DNA of 64,000 bases from Dillenia suffruticosa (Eukaryota > Streptophyta > Magnoliopsida > Dilleniales > Dilleniaceae), in assembly GCA_033439265.1 (NCBI GenBank), contig JAVTVX010000011.1, positions 11,408,590-11,472,589 on the forward strand. Direction: 5' to 3'. Below, piece after piece: positions 11,882 to 22,220 of this stretch. The position numbers and the translations under genes were made by a program. The notes under the pieces are model-generated. The model saw nothing but the letters and a program-made list of their open reading frames with translations. It made no database searches and was not told the origin of the DNA. Numbering within the stretch: the first letter of the stretch is position 1; the number at the start of each line of letters is the position of its first letter.

Positions 11882-12908
11882 TTATAGTTTTCTTCCTAAG
11901 GAATCAGAAAGGGTACAGAGAGATACATCAAGTATCTCACCACTCTTGTCATCTTGCTCTATTACTTCATTACTAACTAATCCATCTTTCTCCTCTACTG
12001 CTATTATTACATTCAAATGTTTGAACTTGCATTGATGGCCATAAGCATACTTTTCTCCACATTTAAAACGCAAATTGTTAGTTCTGCGGTAATGTATCTC
12101 TTGTGGAGATATCTTGGGGAGTCTACTGTTATTATTGGAAGGTGTCGCAGTCCTACTCCTCCTTAATTCTTCACTGTTATCCTAGTTCTTACCCATACCA
12201 ATCCTATTTTGTCTAGTTAATTCAAGAGACTGCTCTTGACGGGATGCAATTTCAAAGACTTGTAGTAGGGTTGTTGGTTTTAGCATCCTTAAAATGGGTT
12301 TAATTTTCTCTTTAATCCCACTAATAAAACTGGAAACAAAGTAGGTCTCTTTAGGATTCACCTGGAGTATGAGTGACCACATTTCTTCAAATCTTTCCTG
12401 GTATTCTACCCTGGTTCCTTATTGAGATAGCTTTTTAGAATCTTCCACAACATCTCGTACCCCTTTTTTCTTCAAATCTTTGACAAAGGAGTTGGGAAAA
12501 TTTTTTCCAATTCACTTCTTGTTTTGATGTCTTCACTCTTTGAAACCATATCTCAGCTTTATCATCCAGGTACATTTCCACTGTGTCCACCCAACTACAG
12601 TTCGGTATCTGGTACATTTTAAAGAATTTAAGGCATTTTCTTACCCATATTCGAGGATTGTCTCCACTGAATATGGGAAGTTCAACCTTTGGTGGATTTG
12701 GCAAATGGTTCTTCCCGTTGGTTTCCTTCCTGGGTTGTGATGTCCCAATATCACCACTAAATCTCTCTTCAGTAGGAGTTGGAAGAATTGGAGTTTTATT
12801 CAATCGATTTGCTTCTGAAATCTCTTCTTTATCTTTATTCATCATTTGCATTATGGTGTTGAATTTTTTCTCCATGTCAATGGCAAGAGCATGAGTTCTT
12901 GCTTCCAA
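11882..12908 (-). pseudogene. chromovirus gag and zinc knuckle (fossil)
   Basis: 12908-12435 and 12382-12182 encode retrotransposon gag (KVELPIFSGDNPRIWVRKCLK, YLDDKAEIWFQ, ETYFVSSFISGIKEKIKP). 12073-11882 begins with a zinc-knuckle-like CGEKYAYGHQCK. Coiled-coil N-terminus at 13048-12851. Broken. Confidence 0.82.
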
Positions 12909-13034
12909 CTGTCGGTACTAGGTCCCAATTCAAAATGGACTTCTTGTATCTTTGTGTCTTGTTTCTTTAATTGTTCTTCAATAGTTTTAAATCTGGTTCC
13001 TTCAGCCATGGTTGTGTTTTTGCCGAGGAAAGGT

Positions 13035-13050
13035 AGCTCTGATACCAAAT
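13035..13050 (-). other. primer binding site (tRNA-Met), chromovirus
   Basis: TTGGTATCAGAGCTACC on the minus strand, two to three bases from the right LTR, complements the 3' end of initiator tRNA-Met. Confidence 0.85.
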
Positions 13051-13052
13051 TT

Positions 13053-13444
13053 TGTCACAGAACTTGTGGTGAGTCAACTTATGTAAACTTAGCACGTCAA
13101 CACTTGTCAACCTGCAGATACTTCTACTTGTTTGTGCCGCAATTTATCACACTCGATTGCTAGCAGATGTCTGACTAAGAGCTGGGAAAGGAATTGGAAC
13201 AGAGTAGAGAGAAAATGAGGGAGAAAAAGGAGAAGAAGAAGAGAAGAAGAAGAAGAAGAGAGAAAGAAAGTGAAGAAGAGTGACAAGAAGTAAGTCTTCA
13301 ATTATGCCTTATTCATGTCTGATACAATCTATTTATTCATTGTTCAATGTTCTAACCTCCTAACTACTTAACTGCATAACTGTTTTCGGTAAAAGCTAAC
13401 TGTCATTTGTTTTGGTTACATTCCATTTTCCTCTTGCTATGATG
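13053..13444 (-). repeat. right LTR (5' LTR) of chromovirus
   Basis: Collinear with 8142-8581 from TGTCACAGAACTTG onward and followed directly by the GGCAA duplication at 13445-13449. Confidence 0.9.
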
Positions 13445-13449
13445 GGCAA

Positions 13450-13835
13450 ATCCTCGGCACGACCCCGAAGTACCTCCATCCGGAGAAGATGTTAATCCTA
13501 GACATCACCCTAAAGGCAAATTCTCAACACGACCCTAAAGTACCTTCTTCAGGAGAAGATGCAATTATTGAAGATTACAAGGGTCCTAAGCCTAATCCTA
13601 GACATCACCCTAAAGTACCTCCATCCGGAAATAATGAAATTGTTGAAGATTACAGGGTCCTAAGGCTAATCCGAGGGCAAATCCTCGACATGACCTAAGT
13701 CACCTCCATCAGGGGAGAGGGCAAACCCTTGGCATGACTCTAAAGTACCTCCATCCATGGATAAGTGAAATTATTGAAAATGACAAAATGGGGGTTGAAT
13801 TCTCAACATTACTCTATGTGACCTCCTCTGTGCAA
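13450..13835 (+). pseudogene. tandem PSY-like peptide locus, 3' part (five or more degenerate units)
   Basis: Resumes the unit cut at 8141: ANPRHDPEVPPSGED at about 13449-13493. Further units follow: VNPRHHPK (13491-13514), ANSQHDPKVPSSGED (about 13515-13559), DYKGPKPNPRHHPKVPPS (13573-13626, exactly 18 codons), EDYRVLRLI then a shifted ANPRHD (13640-13700), a GMTLKYLHP frame equivalent (about 13722-13762), and a very worn unit to about 13830. The best unit is identical to Arabidopsis PSY1 at 11 of 18 positions, including the sulfatable DY, NP, H and VPPS. Unit length is about 75 bp. No single frame stays open through all units, so this looks like a decaying multi-motif precursor, or one whose introns I cannot place. 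Confidence 0.6.
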
Positions 13836-14054
13836 TCACTTTTGAGGGGAACTAACAAAGAAAAACTAATGATTTAGAATGCTTAAATATCATTACACTC
13901 CTAAATTTAATAAAAGTAAAAATTAAAACATGACAACCCACGCGTATTTTATCTTTAAATTGCTATTTCTTGTATTTCTTGTGGGAGAGGAATCAAGTTT
14001 TAAAGGGTGGTATAGAGACACAAGGCATATGAAGTTAGTTTTATCAAATTTGGG
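13836..14054 (+). other. short intergenic stretch with a signal-peptide-like frame
   Basis: The only notable thing is a frame from 13930 starting MTTHAYFIFKLLFLVFLVGEES, with a hydrophobic run followed by a polar stretch. It runs into the SINE at 14070, so as it stands it is not a gene. It could be a relic first exon or chance. Confidence 0.25.
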
Positions 14055-14069
14055 ATCCTCGGTGATAAT

Positions 14070-14257
14070 TTTTTTTTTGTACCTGGACCTTTCGGTATCC
14101 GGGGTTTCACCCCGATTAATCCGAAATCAATCTGATTATTGGGACTCATTTGAGCGGAGATCTCCAACATTGTTTTCTTCGTACCCAATGGAAGTCGAAC
14201 TTCTGACCTGGTTAAGGGATGAATGTGCCCTTTCCACCTACGCCAACACGTGTTGGT
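14070..14257 (-). repeat. tRNA-derived SINE, second family, with target-site duplication
   Basis: Minus strand opens GTTGGCGTAGGTGGAAAG (A-box-like) with AGAAGTTCGACTTCC as a good B box and ends in an A-run (T-run on the plus strand at 14070-14078). The flanks ATCCTCGGTGATAAT (14055-14069) and ATCCTTAGTGATAAT (14258-14272) are a 15-bp duplication with two mismatches. Confidence 0.8.
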
Positions 14258-14274
14258 ATCCTTAGTGATAATGT

Positions 14275-16600
14275 GTAATTCCAACCGACTCTCTCGAATC
14301 AATTATCTCCTTGATTTTTGAAATAGCTTCCATTGTGCCCATAAGTAAACCTATGTTAACATTCTGTCAAGCATTCGAGATTCGACTAATTCCCTGGGTT
14401 TTGATTTCTCTCCTTCAGCATGATTTTTGACCAAATGTCACACCCCAAGTCATAGTTTTGCAAGTATTTCATACTTGCTCTCCGAATTTTCTGAAAGTAA
14501 TTCATTCCCAAGAATAATGAACCCCTAAAACTAGGCAAAGTTAACCTAACAAACATGGAGGAAACAGCATGTTAATCCTGCTTATAATTATCTAGATTCT
14601 TTGTGTCAATTAACTATAACTCAACTGGCACTACCCCTTTATGTACCAAAGAAAAAAAAAATCTAGGCTCTTCGTATTGTCTACAACAAAATGTATATTG
14701 CTGACGATTTGTCCAATTTGATGTTTACCTCACAGAATGAACATACAAAGAGAATAAAAACAACATATGACTCATCTTCAATCCTCTCATTTGAAAACAA
14801 TTTGGGAAATTGAAGGCTACAAGTGTATTTTGCATAAACATGTCTACATATATGGTAAGATTTCATTAAAAGGGAGGCATGGAAAGTGAAGAATCATAGA
14901 GAACCATGTACAAACCTTATATTTACCTCTAAAACAGAGCTCAATTTGTCAATTTGGAGGTCGAATTCAAAATTTTCCATGGAAAGTTGAGAGAGGAGGT
15001 CAATTTTCACATAAAATGGGTATTTGGATATGGAGAAATCAAAAACCCAAAGTTCAGCTAGAATCTGGAGATACTTGCCAGTGATTTGCCAGAGAAAATG
15101 AAAACATGGGCTAAATGTTAATATTATCCGCCTATGAAGTATATTGAAGGCTATTTCAAACTTTTGGGGTATTTATTACAATTTAAAGTATATGGAGCTA
15201 TTTGTAAAATAGTCTAAAAGTTTGTGATTTTGACGAGTCTCAAACTAAATTATTTTCAAATTATAGTCTTCTAAAAGTGTATAAATATGACAAATAATGG
15301 GAATAAAAATCATAGCCTCCTACAAGTAAATACATATGGTAAATATAGGGAACGTTCATTCATAGCTATAATACCACAATTCATGAGCTATTTTTGCCCG
15401 GTATTATTAAGCCATTTTGGTGATTGAACTATGTAACTTGTTATGATTTTCTCTTGCACATTTGGATTCAAATAGACTCCACATAAAACGACAGAACTAA
15501 CAGCATAAACCCTTCTTTCTAAAGATACATTTCAGATTTTAGAATAGAGGCGTTAGGCACAATCATCCTATTTCAAATAGTAAATACTGTTGATGTTTTA
15601 GACTTGTCCAAGGAAATAACTACACCTACAATTATATATCTCAACCGTCGCAAAATAGGTTGAAACATAATAATAAAAAAAGAGATGGAAGGAATTTTTT
15701 TTTGGGGAGGGGGGGATCTTAAGAGAAGAAATTAAAAAGAGTTTACAAGGGAAAAAGCAATGTATCCAGATGAAAAGTAGAAAGAGGTATACCTAAGATG
15801 GAGGAGAGAATGGAATTTAAAAACATTAAAAGCGTATGCAATGAGCTCAATTTTGACAAAGACATTGTTCAGTGCCCAAGTTGCTAGCTTAAAGGGATTC
15901 CCTGTTTGGGGGCACCTTGCATGACACCAGGTGAGGTGCTGGGCTAGCACCTCAAGCCGTTGGAGCATCTAGGCAAGCATGCAGAGTGCCTTTTACAACA
16001 TTGCAATGGGAGAGGTAAATTACCTGCAATTGTGAATCATAGTTTTTCAACTACAAGGACGGGGAAATGTTGACTGCATCAAAGAAGAAAACATGTTGAA
16101 CAAGGATGGAGACCTAGTGCAAGAGTAGCATGTTGTGAGGATGATTTAGGTGAAGTTAGACCAAGTGAAGCATGACAAATTTCCAGCAAAACACAAAGAA
16201 CTTGCATCCATGGAGCTTAATGAAGTGGATTTCAACACAAAATTCACTGAAGTGAATTTCAGTACACAATTCCCCTAGATTTGTGGAAATTTTCCAATAA
16301 CAAGCAAAGAAAAATCTTGTTTTCCCAAATTTTATTTTGTTTTTCCAGAATTTACAACATAAGAAATGATATTAGCAAGAGCTGAGCCAATTACAATCAA
16401 CAAAACATTTAAACTAGTATCCCTCAGTATGCAACTACTCTCATGGTTAACATTATCAAAATGGTGTGAATCTAAGAGTCAACACAAAGAAAAATTCATG
16501 ATGAAGGCTCATTCTCAATATGCCATTGTGTACAGGTGAAACACTTTAAAGTGGCCAAATAATATAACCTCATAAGAACAAAGTAAAAAGGGACCACATA
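14275..16600. other. intergenic DNA between SINE and PPR gene
   Basis: No coding region recognised. A fragment near 15880-15980 (AGGTGAGGTGCTGGGCTAGC and neighbours) resembles a worn copy of a widely dispersed GC-rich plant repeat. The rest is unremarkable. Confidence 0.4.
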
Positions 16601-16603
16601 CAA

Positions 16604-17786
16604 TTAGTTGTCCAAAGTCAGTTGCAGATTACAAGAGACCTTCCCCAGCTCCACAAGCTTCTCTGCCTCTTTAATCTTTGATTCCTTAATCAAGCCATCC
16701 ACGACAAGCTGCAGCAAGGCCTTGTCCATGAGAACTGACTGATTCAAACCATCAATGCACATCTCAAGAGCAAACTCATACTCACCATTCTCACAAAGCA
16801 CTGGAATAAGCACTTTAAAAGTGACCCAATCTGGGGCAAACTTATTCCCGCAAGTCCTTATACCACCTTTTGCTTCCTTCTATGTCATTACAGCCACAGA
16901 AACCCTCAATCAAGTGATTAAAAGTAAACAAATCAGGTTCCAATCCCATCCTCCTCATTTCTTCAAACAACTCCACTGCTTCGGATATTTTAGTTTCTCT
17001 AACCAATCCACGTAACCTCGCATTGTAAGTTCTAATATTAGGAACAATATTGCAACTTAGCATTTTTGCCCAAATCTTCTCCATATCTGAAAAACGACCA
17101 TTCTGATGAAACCCAACAAGAAGCGTATTAAAAGTGATCACATCAGGCTCTAATCCCCACTTTCTAATCTCATCCAGCATTAACTCGGCAGAATCCGGAG
17201 AACCCATTTTACAATATGCCCGCAAAACTATGTTGCAAGCAGTGATATCAGGATCAATAGAAAACTTCGCGGGAAGATTTCGAAAATACTCATGAACCTT
17301 GTCAAACTGTTTGGAAACGAAACAAGCTTGGAGAAGAGCATTAAGTGACTTGACTGTGCGCTTACAATTTCTCTCCGGTAATTCGTCGAGCAACTTGTAA
17401 GCGTGGTCAATCATCCTAGCATTTCCATAAAGAGCAATGAGACGACACGCATAGTCTTCGTCGTAAACACCTTCGCCCATCTTCTTGTTCTGAAATTTCT
17501 CTACCAGGTCTTCAATGAATGGTAATTTATCGATGTACGAAAGGCGACGAGCTAATCTGTAATGGGAATTACCAATATCGTCGTCTTCAGATAATGCTTT
17601 AAACTTGGTACTAATTGCTCCATATAATTTTGGAGTTTTGGATGATGAATTTAAATGGGGTTCTTGGGCTTTGGTTTTTGACTCTGTTTTTGGTTTTGTT
17701 TTGCGTTTTGGGATTTTGGGGGCTTTTGCGGATAGAGAAGTAGAAGCATCGAAAATTCGACGGAGACGGTTGCAGAGAGAACTCAT
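16604..17786 (-). CDS. P-class pentatricopeptide repeat (PPR) protein with an apparent frameshift
   Basis: The start ATG at 17786 opens a 314-codon frame with a basic, Ser/Lys-rich N-terminus (MSSLCNRLRRIFDAS..KAPKIPKRKTKPK) typical of an organelle, probably mitochondrial, transit peptide. It is followed by tandem 35-residue PPR motifs of P class: TACNIVLRAYCKMGSPDSAE, DVITFNTLLVGFHQNGRFSD, NIRTYNARLRGLVRETKI, DLFTFNHLIEGFCGCND. PPR proteins bind organelle RNA. The frame ends at 16842 with KDLRE. The adjacent frame carries on immediately as GNKFAPDWVTFKVLIPVLCENGEYEF and runs to 16604, giving the expected next PPR motif, so one base appears lost or gained near 16845-16855. Expected full product is about 390 residues, like small mitochondrial PPR proteins of the At1g55890/At3g13160 kind (family resemblance from memory). 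Either a recent pseudogene or a sequencing error. Intronless, as most PPR genes are. Confidence 0.88.
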
Positions 17787-18480
17787 TTGATGGGGCTTTT
17801 GAACCGGCCGCCGTATAGGGTTGATTACGGAACGCTCACCTTTACATCACACACGGCAGCCATTTTGTTTTCCAGGGAATTTTGCTATAATCTGAATCCG
17901 CCGAAACTTCTGTTTGGTGCCACCTTTTTTTTTTTAATTTTTTTTTAGCGCTTTTACCTTCGAAATAAATTAATTAATATTTATATATAAGTTTTTATAT
18001 TTTTAAAATTTAATAAATTATTTATTTATTTAATTATAATTTCTATTATTATATTATTTATTTTATAATTAATAATTATATATTTGAATACTTTAAAATT
18101 TTATTATAAAATATAACTATTCTATTATTTTCATAAAATAATTAATATTTATATAAAAATTTTTATATTTCTTTTATATTTATGCATTTCTTCATATTTT
18201 TCTTTTTCATATTTTTATAAAACATAGTTTTTCAGTATCATTTCGTCTCTATTTTTATTTCCATTTTCGTACAATCTTAGGGACGTGGGAGGATGAAACT
18301 GTAAAATAATTTGTGCTGGTTGCCTCAAAATTATTTAAGAGAAATGGGAACATCCTACATTTACAAAACTTATTTTAACAGCAAAGCTTGCTTTCATTGC
18401 TATTAATTGAAATCACTCAAATCTTAGACTTAAAAAAAATCATTATCAAAATTAAAAAGTTTACAAAAATAAAACAAAAC
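17787..18480. other. upstream flank of PPR gene, then A/T-only low-complexity DNA
   Basis: Promoter side of the PPR gene to about 17930, then roughly 300 bases of almost pure A/T. No clear TATA box can be singled out in such composition. Confidence 0.4.
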
Positions 18481-19470
18481 TATTTAAAGTAAAAGAAAAA
18501 AAACAAAAGCACCGAGTACAGACGGATTAGCAAATTACACAAAAAATAATAATGAATACGAAACACAATTATACATGAAAAATGAAAAAATGACAAGCCA
18601 AATAATAAACATAATATTTTATGTTCAACTTTTGTATATAATAAAAATATATATAAAAAAAGTTTTGTTTCGCAAGAATTCAATTCGATTCGAATCTGAT
18701 TTAATTAAGTTTAATATAGTTGTTGAATATCATTGATTTATCCAAGAAAAGGAAAGGATTTCGCAATGAAGCCATAAAGGAGACAATTATTTTACTTCAT
18801 TGGCCAGCTTTTGTCTACAAATCAAACCATAAGAGATCTAAATTTTTTATTATGGAATGAATCGGCACATATAGTAACGACTTCTCCAACCCAAATCTAA
18901 ATATATTTTCCACACCCTCTTATAATTCTTATAAAATGAAAATAAAAGAAAGGGAAAAATTCTCTACACACTCTAAAACAATTTGAGAAGTCTCGATATA
19001 GTATTTACTTCGACTTTAATATCCGATAGAATTTATACAAATTCTAATACAGAATTGTCCTTTTGGCAAATAAAAGGGTGCTTCTAAATAACTAATTTAA
19101 TAATACTCAAATAAGAAAATATGTCCTCTAAAATTTTGGGAGTACTCATAAATATCCCCTTAAAGTTAAAATACCATCAAATAGTTCTATCTACAAACAC
19201 CGGTGAGAATGGGAAGGTAGAAAATGAAATTTGTCTGCAATATGAATTTCAATAAACAGATTTATCAACATAATAGAGAACGAGTTTTGGTCCAATGATA
19301 GAGTTACTCATTTAGTGATTTCAATGTCATGGATTAAAGACGTGAAAATAACCATTTTACAAAAGTACAAGGAAAAGATTACGTATATATCACCTACCCA
19401 TCCCTTACCCCGCATTAAGTTAAGAAATATTTTATTTATGGAACGAGACCTTTTAGATTTATCAACATAA
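18481..19470. other. AT-rich intergenic DNA
   Basis: No gene seen. A block at about 18675-18755 resembles 22838-22915 (GAATTCAATTCGATTCGAAT versus GAGTTCAATTTGATTCGAAT and onward), part of the duplicated-block pattern described below. Confidence 0.4.
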
Positions 19471-19476
19471 TAATTT

Positions 19477-20040
19477 TTACTCTGGAATTATGTTATTGCT
19501 AGAGTCCAAAGTGAAAGAAACCTAAAATTAAATTTTAATTAGCACTCGAAAACTAAGCTTTTTATTCAATTTAAAGGTATCAAATGGTTTACCCTTAAAC
19601 TAACTTTGTAGCTTCGTTGATTGCACAATTGAATTTTATTTAATTTTAAGCACTGTAAGGGTATCCCAATATTTGGAGGATGGCGTGATTTTTAAATACC
19701 GTTAGTTTATATTAAAAACAAAAAAAAAGAAAACGAGTTAACAAATTTTATTTCGAACTTTAATAACTCATCAAGGAAATTTGTGTGATGAATCCTTATA
19801 AAAAAATTATAAGGAGAGGAGCATCATCTTCTTGATAATGCCATATATCACTGCATGTAACTAAATGCATCGGCTTCGGGATGGACACCAAGATTCCTAA
19901 TTTTCAACAAATAATATTAAAAAATATTTTATATCAAATTCAAAATAATTATTAAAAATATTATATATTAAAATAAATTAATAATTAATTTGATTTTTAA
20001 AAAAATTAACTTTCTTTATTTTTATATTTTTATATTTATA
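19477..20040 (+). repeat. duplicated block A (parts repeated at 21.7 and 22.9 kb)
   Basis: 19477-19695 matches 21675-21855, and 19723-20032 matches 22912-23215, both in direct orientation with moderate divergence. In the second copy the two parts lie about 1 kb apart and other DNA separates them. No termini, coding potential or target-site duplication were found, so this is old duplicated or dispersed repeat DNA of unknown type. Confidence 0.6.
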
Positions 20041-20059
20041 ATAATATGGATTCATAATT

Positions 20060-21242
20060 TGGTCGACTTATGAGAAAAAAAACAAGTAGGTGAGTCGACA
20101 ACTCTCAGAAACTAGTCAACTATATTCTAAGATTATCAGAGATCTTGTTGACTATCCCTTCAATTAAGTTAACTGAATGAACAATGATCACTTAGAGTAG
20201 TGAATAGGCATGTAGAACAGGTTGACTAAGTCTTTAAATAGTTAACAATCATATAGCAACGAGAAACAACTCATCAAGTGGGATAATGACACTGTTTAAG
20301 TAATTAAGTTAGATAAGAAATAAAATATTTTAAAATGTTGAAATCCCTTGTCAATTCATTGAATACTAAATACTCAAAAATACATGAGTTTAAAATATTA
20401 AAAATATGAGTATTAAAAATGAGGTTATTTGTTATTCATATATCAATTAAGTTAAAATCTTTTTTTTTTAATTTTTTTAAATTGTTAACCCTCTAAATAA
20501 AAATTATCTAAATTGAATCAGAAAATCAAAATTGAAATTTTAATATTTAAAGGGAAAATTAACTTTTTATACTTAAACAATTAGGTTTTAAAATAATTTT
20601 TGTGGAATCTGAACGAGAGTACTTTCTTATTTATGTGTAATATTTTAAGTAAATGAACATGTAAAAATTTAATCGTAAAAGTTAAGACATTTAGTTAATT
20701 GATATTTACGAAGGAAATAAGGTAAGAACAGTCATGTAAATTCAGAAAGTATACATTCAGCCGACCAACAAAAATATTTTGTCAACCAGCATACTTGGTT
20801 GACAAACAAAGTCGCTTGGTCAACCAACCGAGTATCCTAGTCGACCGGCCACTGCATACTCAAGCTCAAACCATGGTCAATCGACCATTGCACAGTCGAC
20901 TAGCCAAGGCTCTCAGTTGACTGACCAGCCTTTAAAAGCTTCCTTAATCTATTGTCCGAAGTACAAGGTCGACTGACTATCCTTTTGGTTGACCGTTTCA
21001 TCATCCAACTCAATTGGCTCAATATTTAGGAAGATCAAGAGTCAACCAAACACAAATATCAGTCAACCGTTCTGTGATTAAATTGATTGAACATATAAGA
21101 TTGAACATTTTAGGTTAATCAACATTACATTTGAGATTGATAACTTGATTTTAATTGTCTGATCAATACCAATGTCATATTATATAGTCATTTGCTAATG
21201 CATAACTTACGTTGATGTTCAGATGGTCAATAATTGCATACA

Positions 21243-21296
<54 letters not shown>

Positions 21297-21640
21297 TTTC
21301 GGTTGCTTATGGTCGGGTCTTTTTGACAATCAACTCGTGTAACAGACTTTAGAGACTAGGAATGAACGATCGGCTGATTAACAAAACATATCAAGACTTG
21401 TCTATAACTCTCTAAACTTAGTCGATTGATGCTCTTGAACTTTGGTACATAGAATTAATCAAAAAACTTGAGTTAAGCGTGCTTAAAGTGTCTTAAAATC
21501 AGGTTATTAGTGAATTTTTTTTTTAAAACATGTTTGTGCTCAAATGTTCACTTTATACAGTAAAAGTGAATTCTCTTATTGAGTACCTAGAGCAATATAC
21601 AGAAAAGCAAAAAATAAAATGTTTTAATCGGTCGAACAGA
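20060..21640 (+). repeat. dispersed 1.6-kb repeat 'R', copy 1 (5'-truncated)
   Basis: Collinear with 46660-48245 through most of its length, e.g. both carry AACAATGATCACNTAGAATAG-like and ATCAGGTNATTAGTGA blocks. It contains a cluster of GTCGAC/GTTGAC-type motifs at about 20755-21070. Likely part of a long LTR (see copy 2, which begins TGTTGACAT). No coding sequence. Confidence 0.6.
21245..21295 (+). repeat. (TG)n microsatellite
   Basis: About 23 uninterrupted TG units inside repeat R copy 1. Copy 2 has only a short CA-rich stretch (ACACACATACATATATATG) at the matching place, so the array expanded after the copies separated. Confidence 0.95.
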
Positions 21641-21674
21641 GCAACAATTGAGATCATTCAATAAGAAGAGTCAG

Positions 21675-22175
21675 CAATTATGCTATTGCTAGAATCCAAA
21701 GTGAAAGAAACCCAATATTAAATTTTAATTAGCACTCCAGAACTATGCTTTTTATTCAATACAAAGGTATCAAATCGTTTACCCTTAAACTAACTTTGTT
21801 GCTTTTATTTAATTTTAAGCTCTGTAAGGTATCCCAATATTTGGAGAACGTCGTCTCTGGGGAATGATAATGTCCTAATTGAAGTTGTGAAGAAAATCTT
21901 GAAGTTGTTACAAATTTTATGGAGGCCACAAATTTGTAATGTTCGAATTGAGATCTATCACTGGTTTGGAAAATTAATTGATTTTTAAGTTTAATATGCA
22001 ATATTAAATTATTCTTTATACATGTATCGGGAAACATGATGAGGAGTTACATATGTTTTCTTGGGAATTAAAGAAGAAAAAAATAATGACAAAGCATCAA
22101 AAAAGAAAAAGAGAACCATAAGATTCCAACAAGAAACAAGCAACAAGAAACACCAAGAAAGAAAGGTAATTTCGT

Positions 22176-22220
<45 letters not shown>

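Larger units (their letters stand above)
8142..13444 (-). mobile_element. Ty3/gypsy chromovirus, complete but decayed (inside PSY-like locus)
   Basis: A 5.3-kb element with two LTRs of about 440 and 392 bp (the left one longer because of a GAA expansion), 5-bp GGCAA duplication, tRNA-Met primer site at the right and polypurine tract at the left. Internal domains on the minus strand run gag, zinc knuckle, protease, RT, RNase H, integrase, chromodomain, the Ty3/gypsy chromovirus order. The coding region is a fossil broken in roughly ten or more places. The LTRs differ by several percent by eye, suggesting an insertion a few million years old (rough estimate). Confidence 0.92.

Noticed and set aside
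16755-17790. Plus-strand frames across the PPR gene
   Set aside because: Antisense shadows of the PPR coding sequence.
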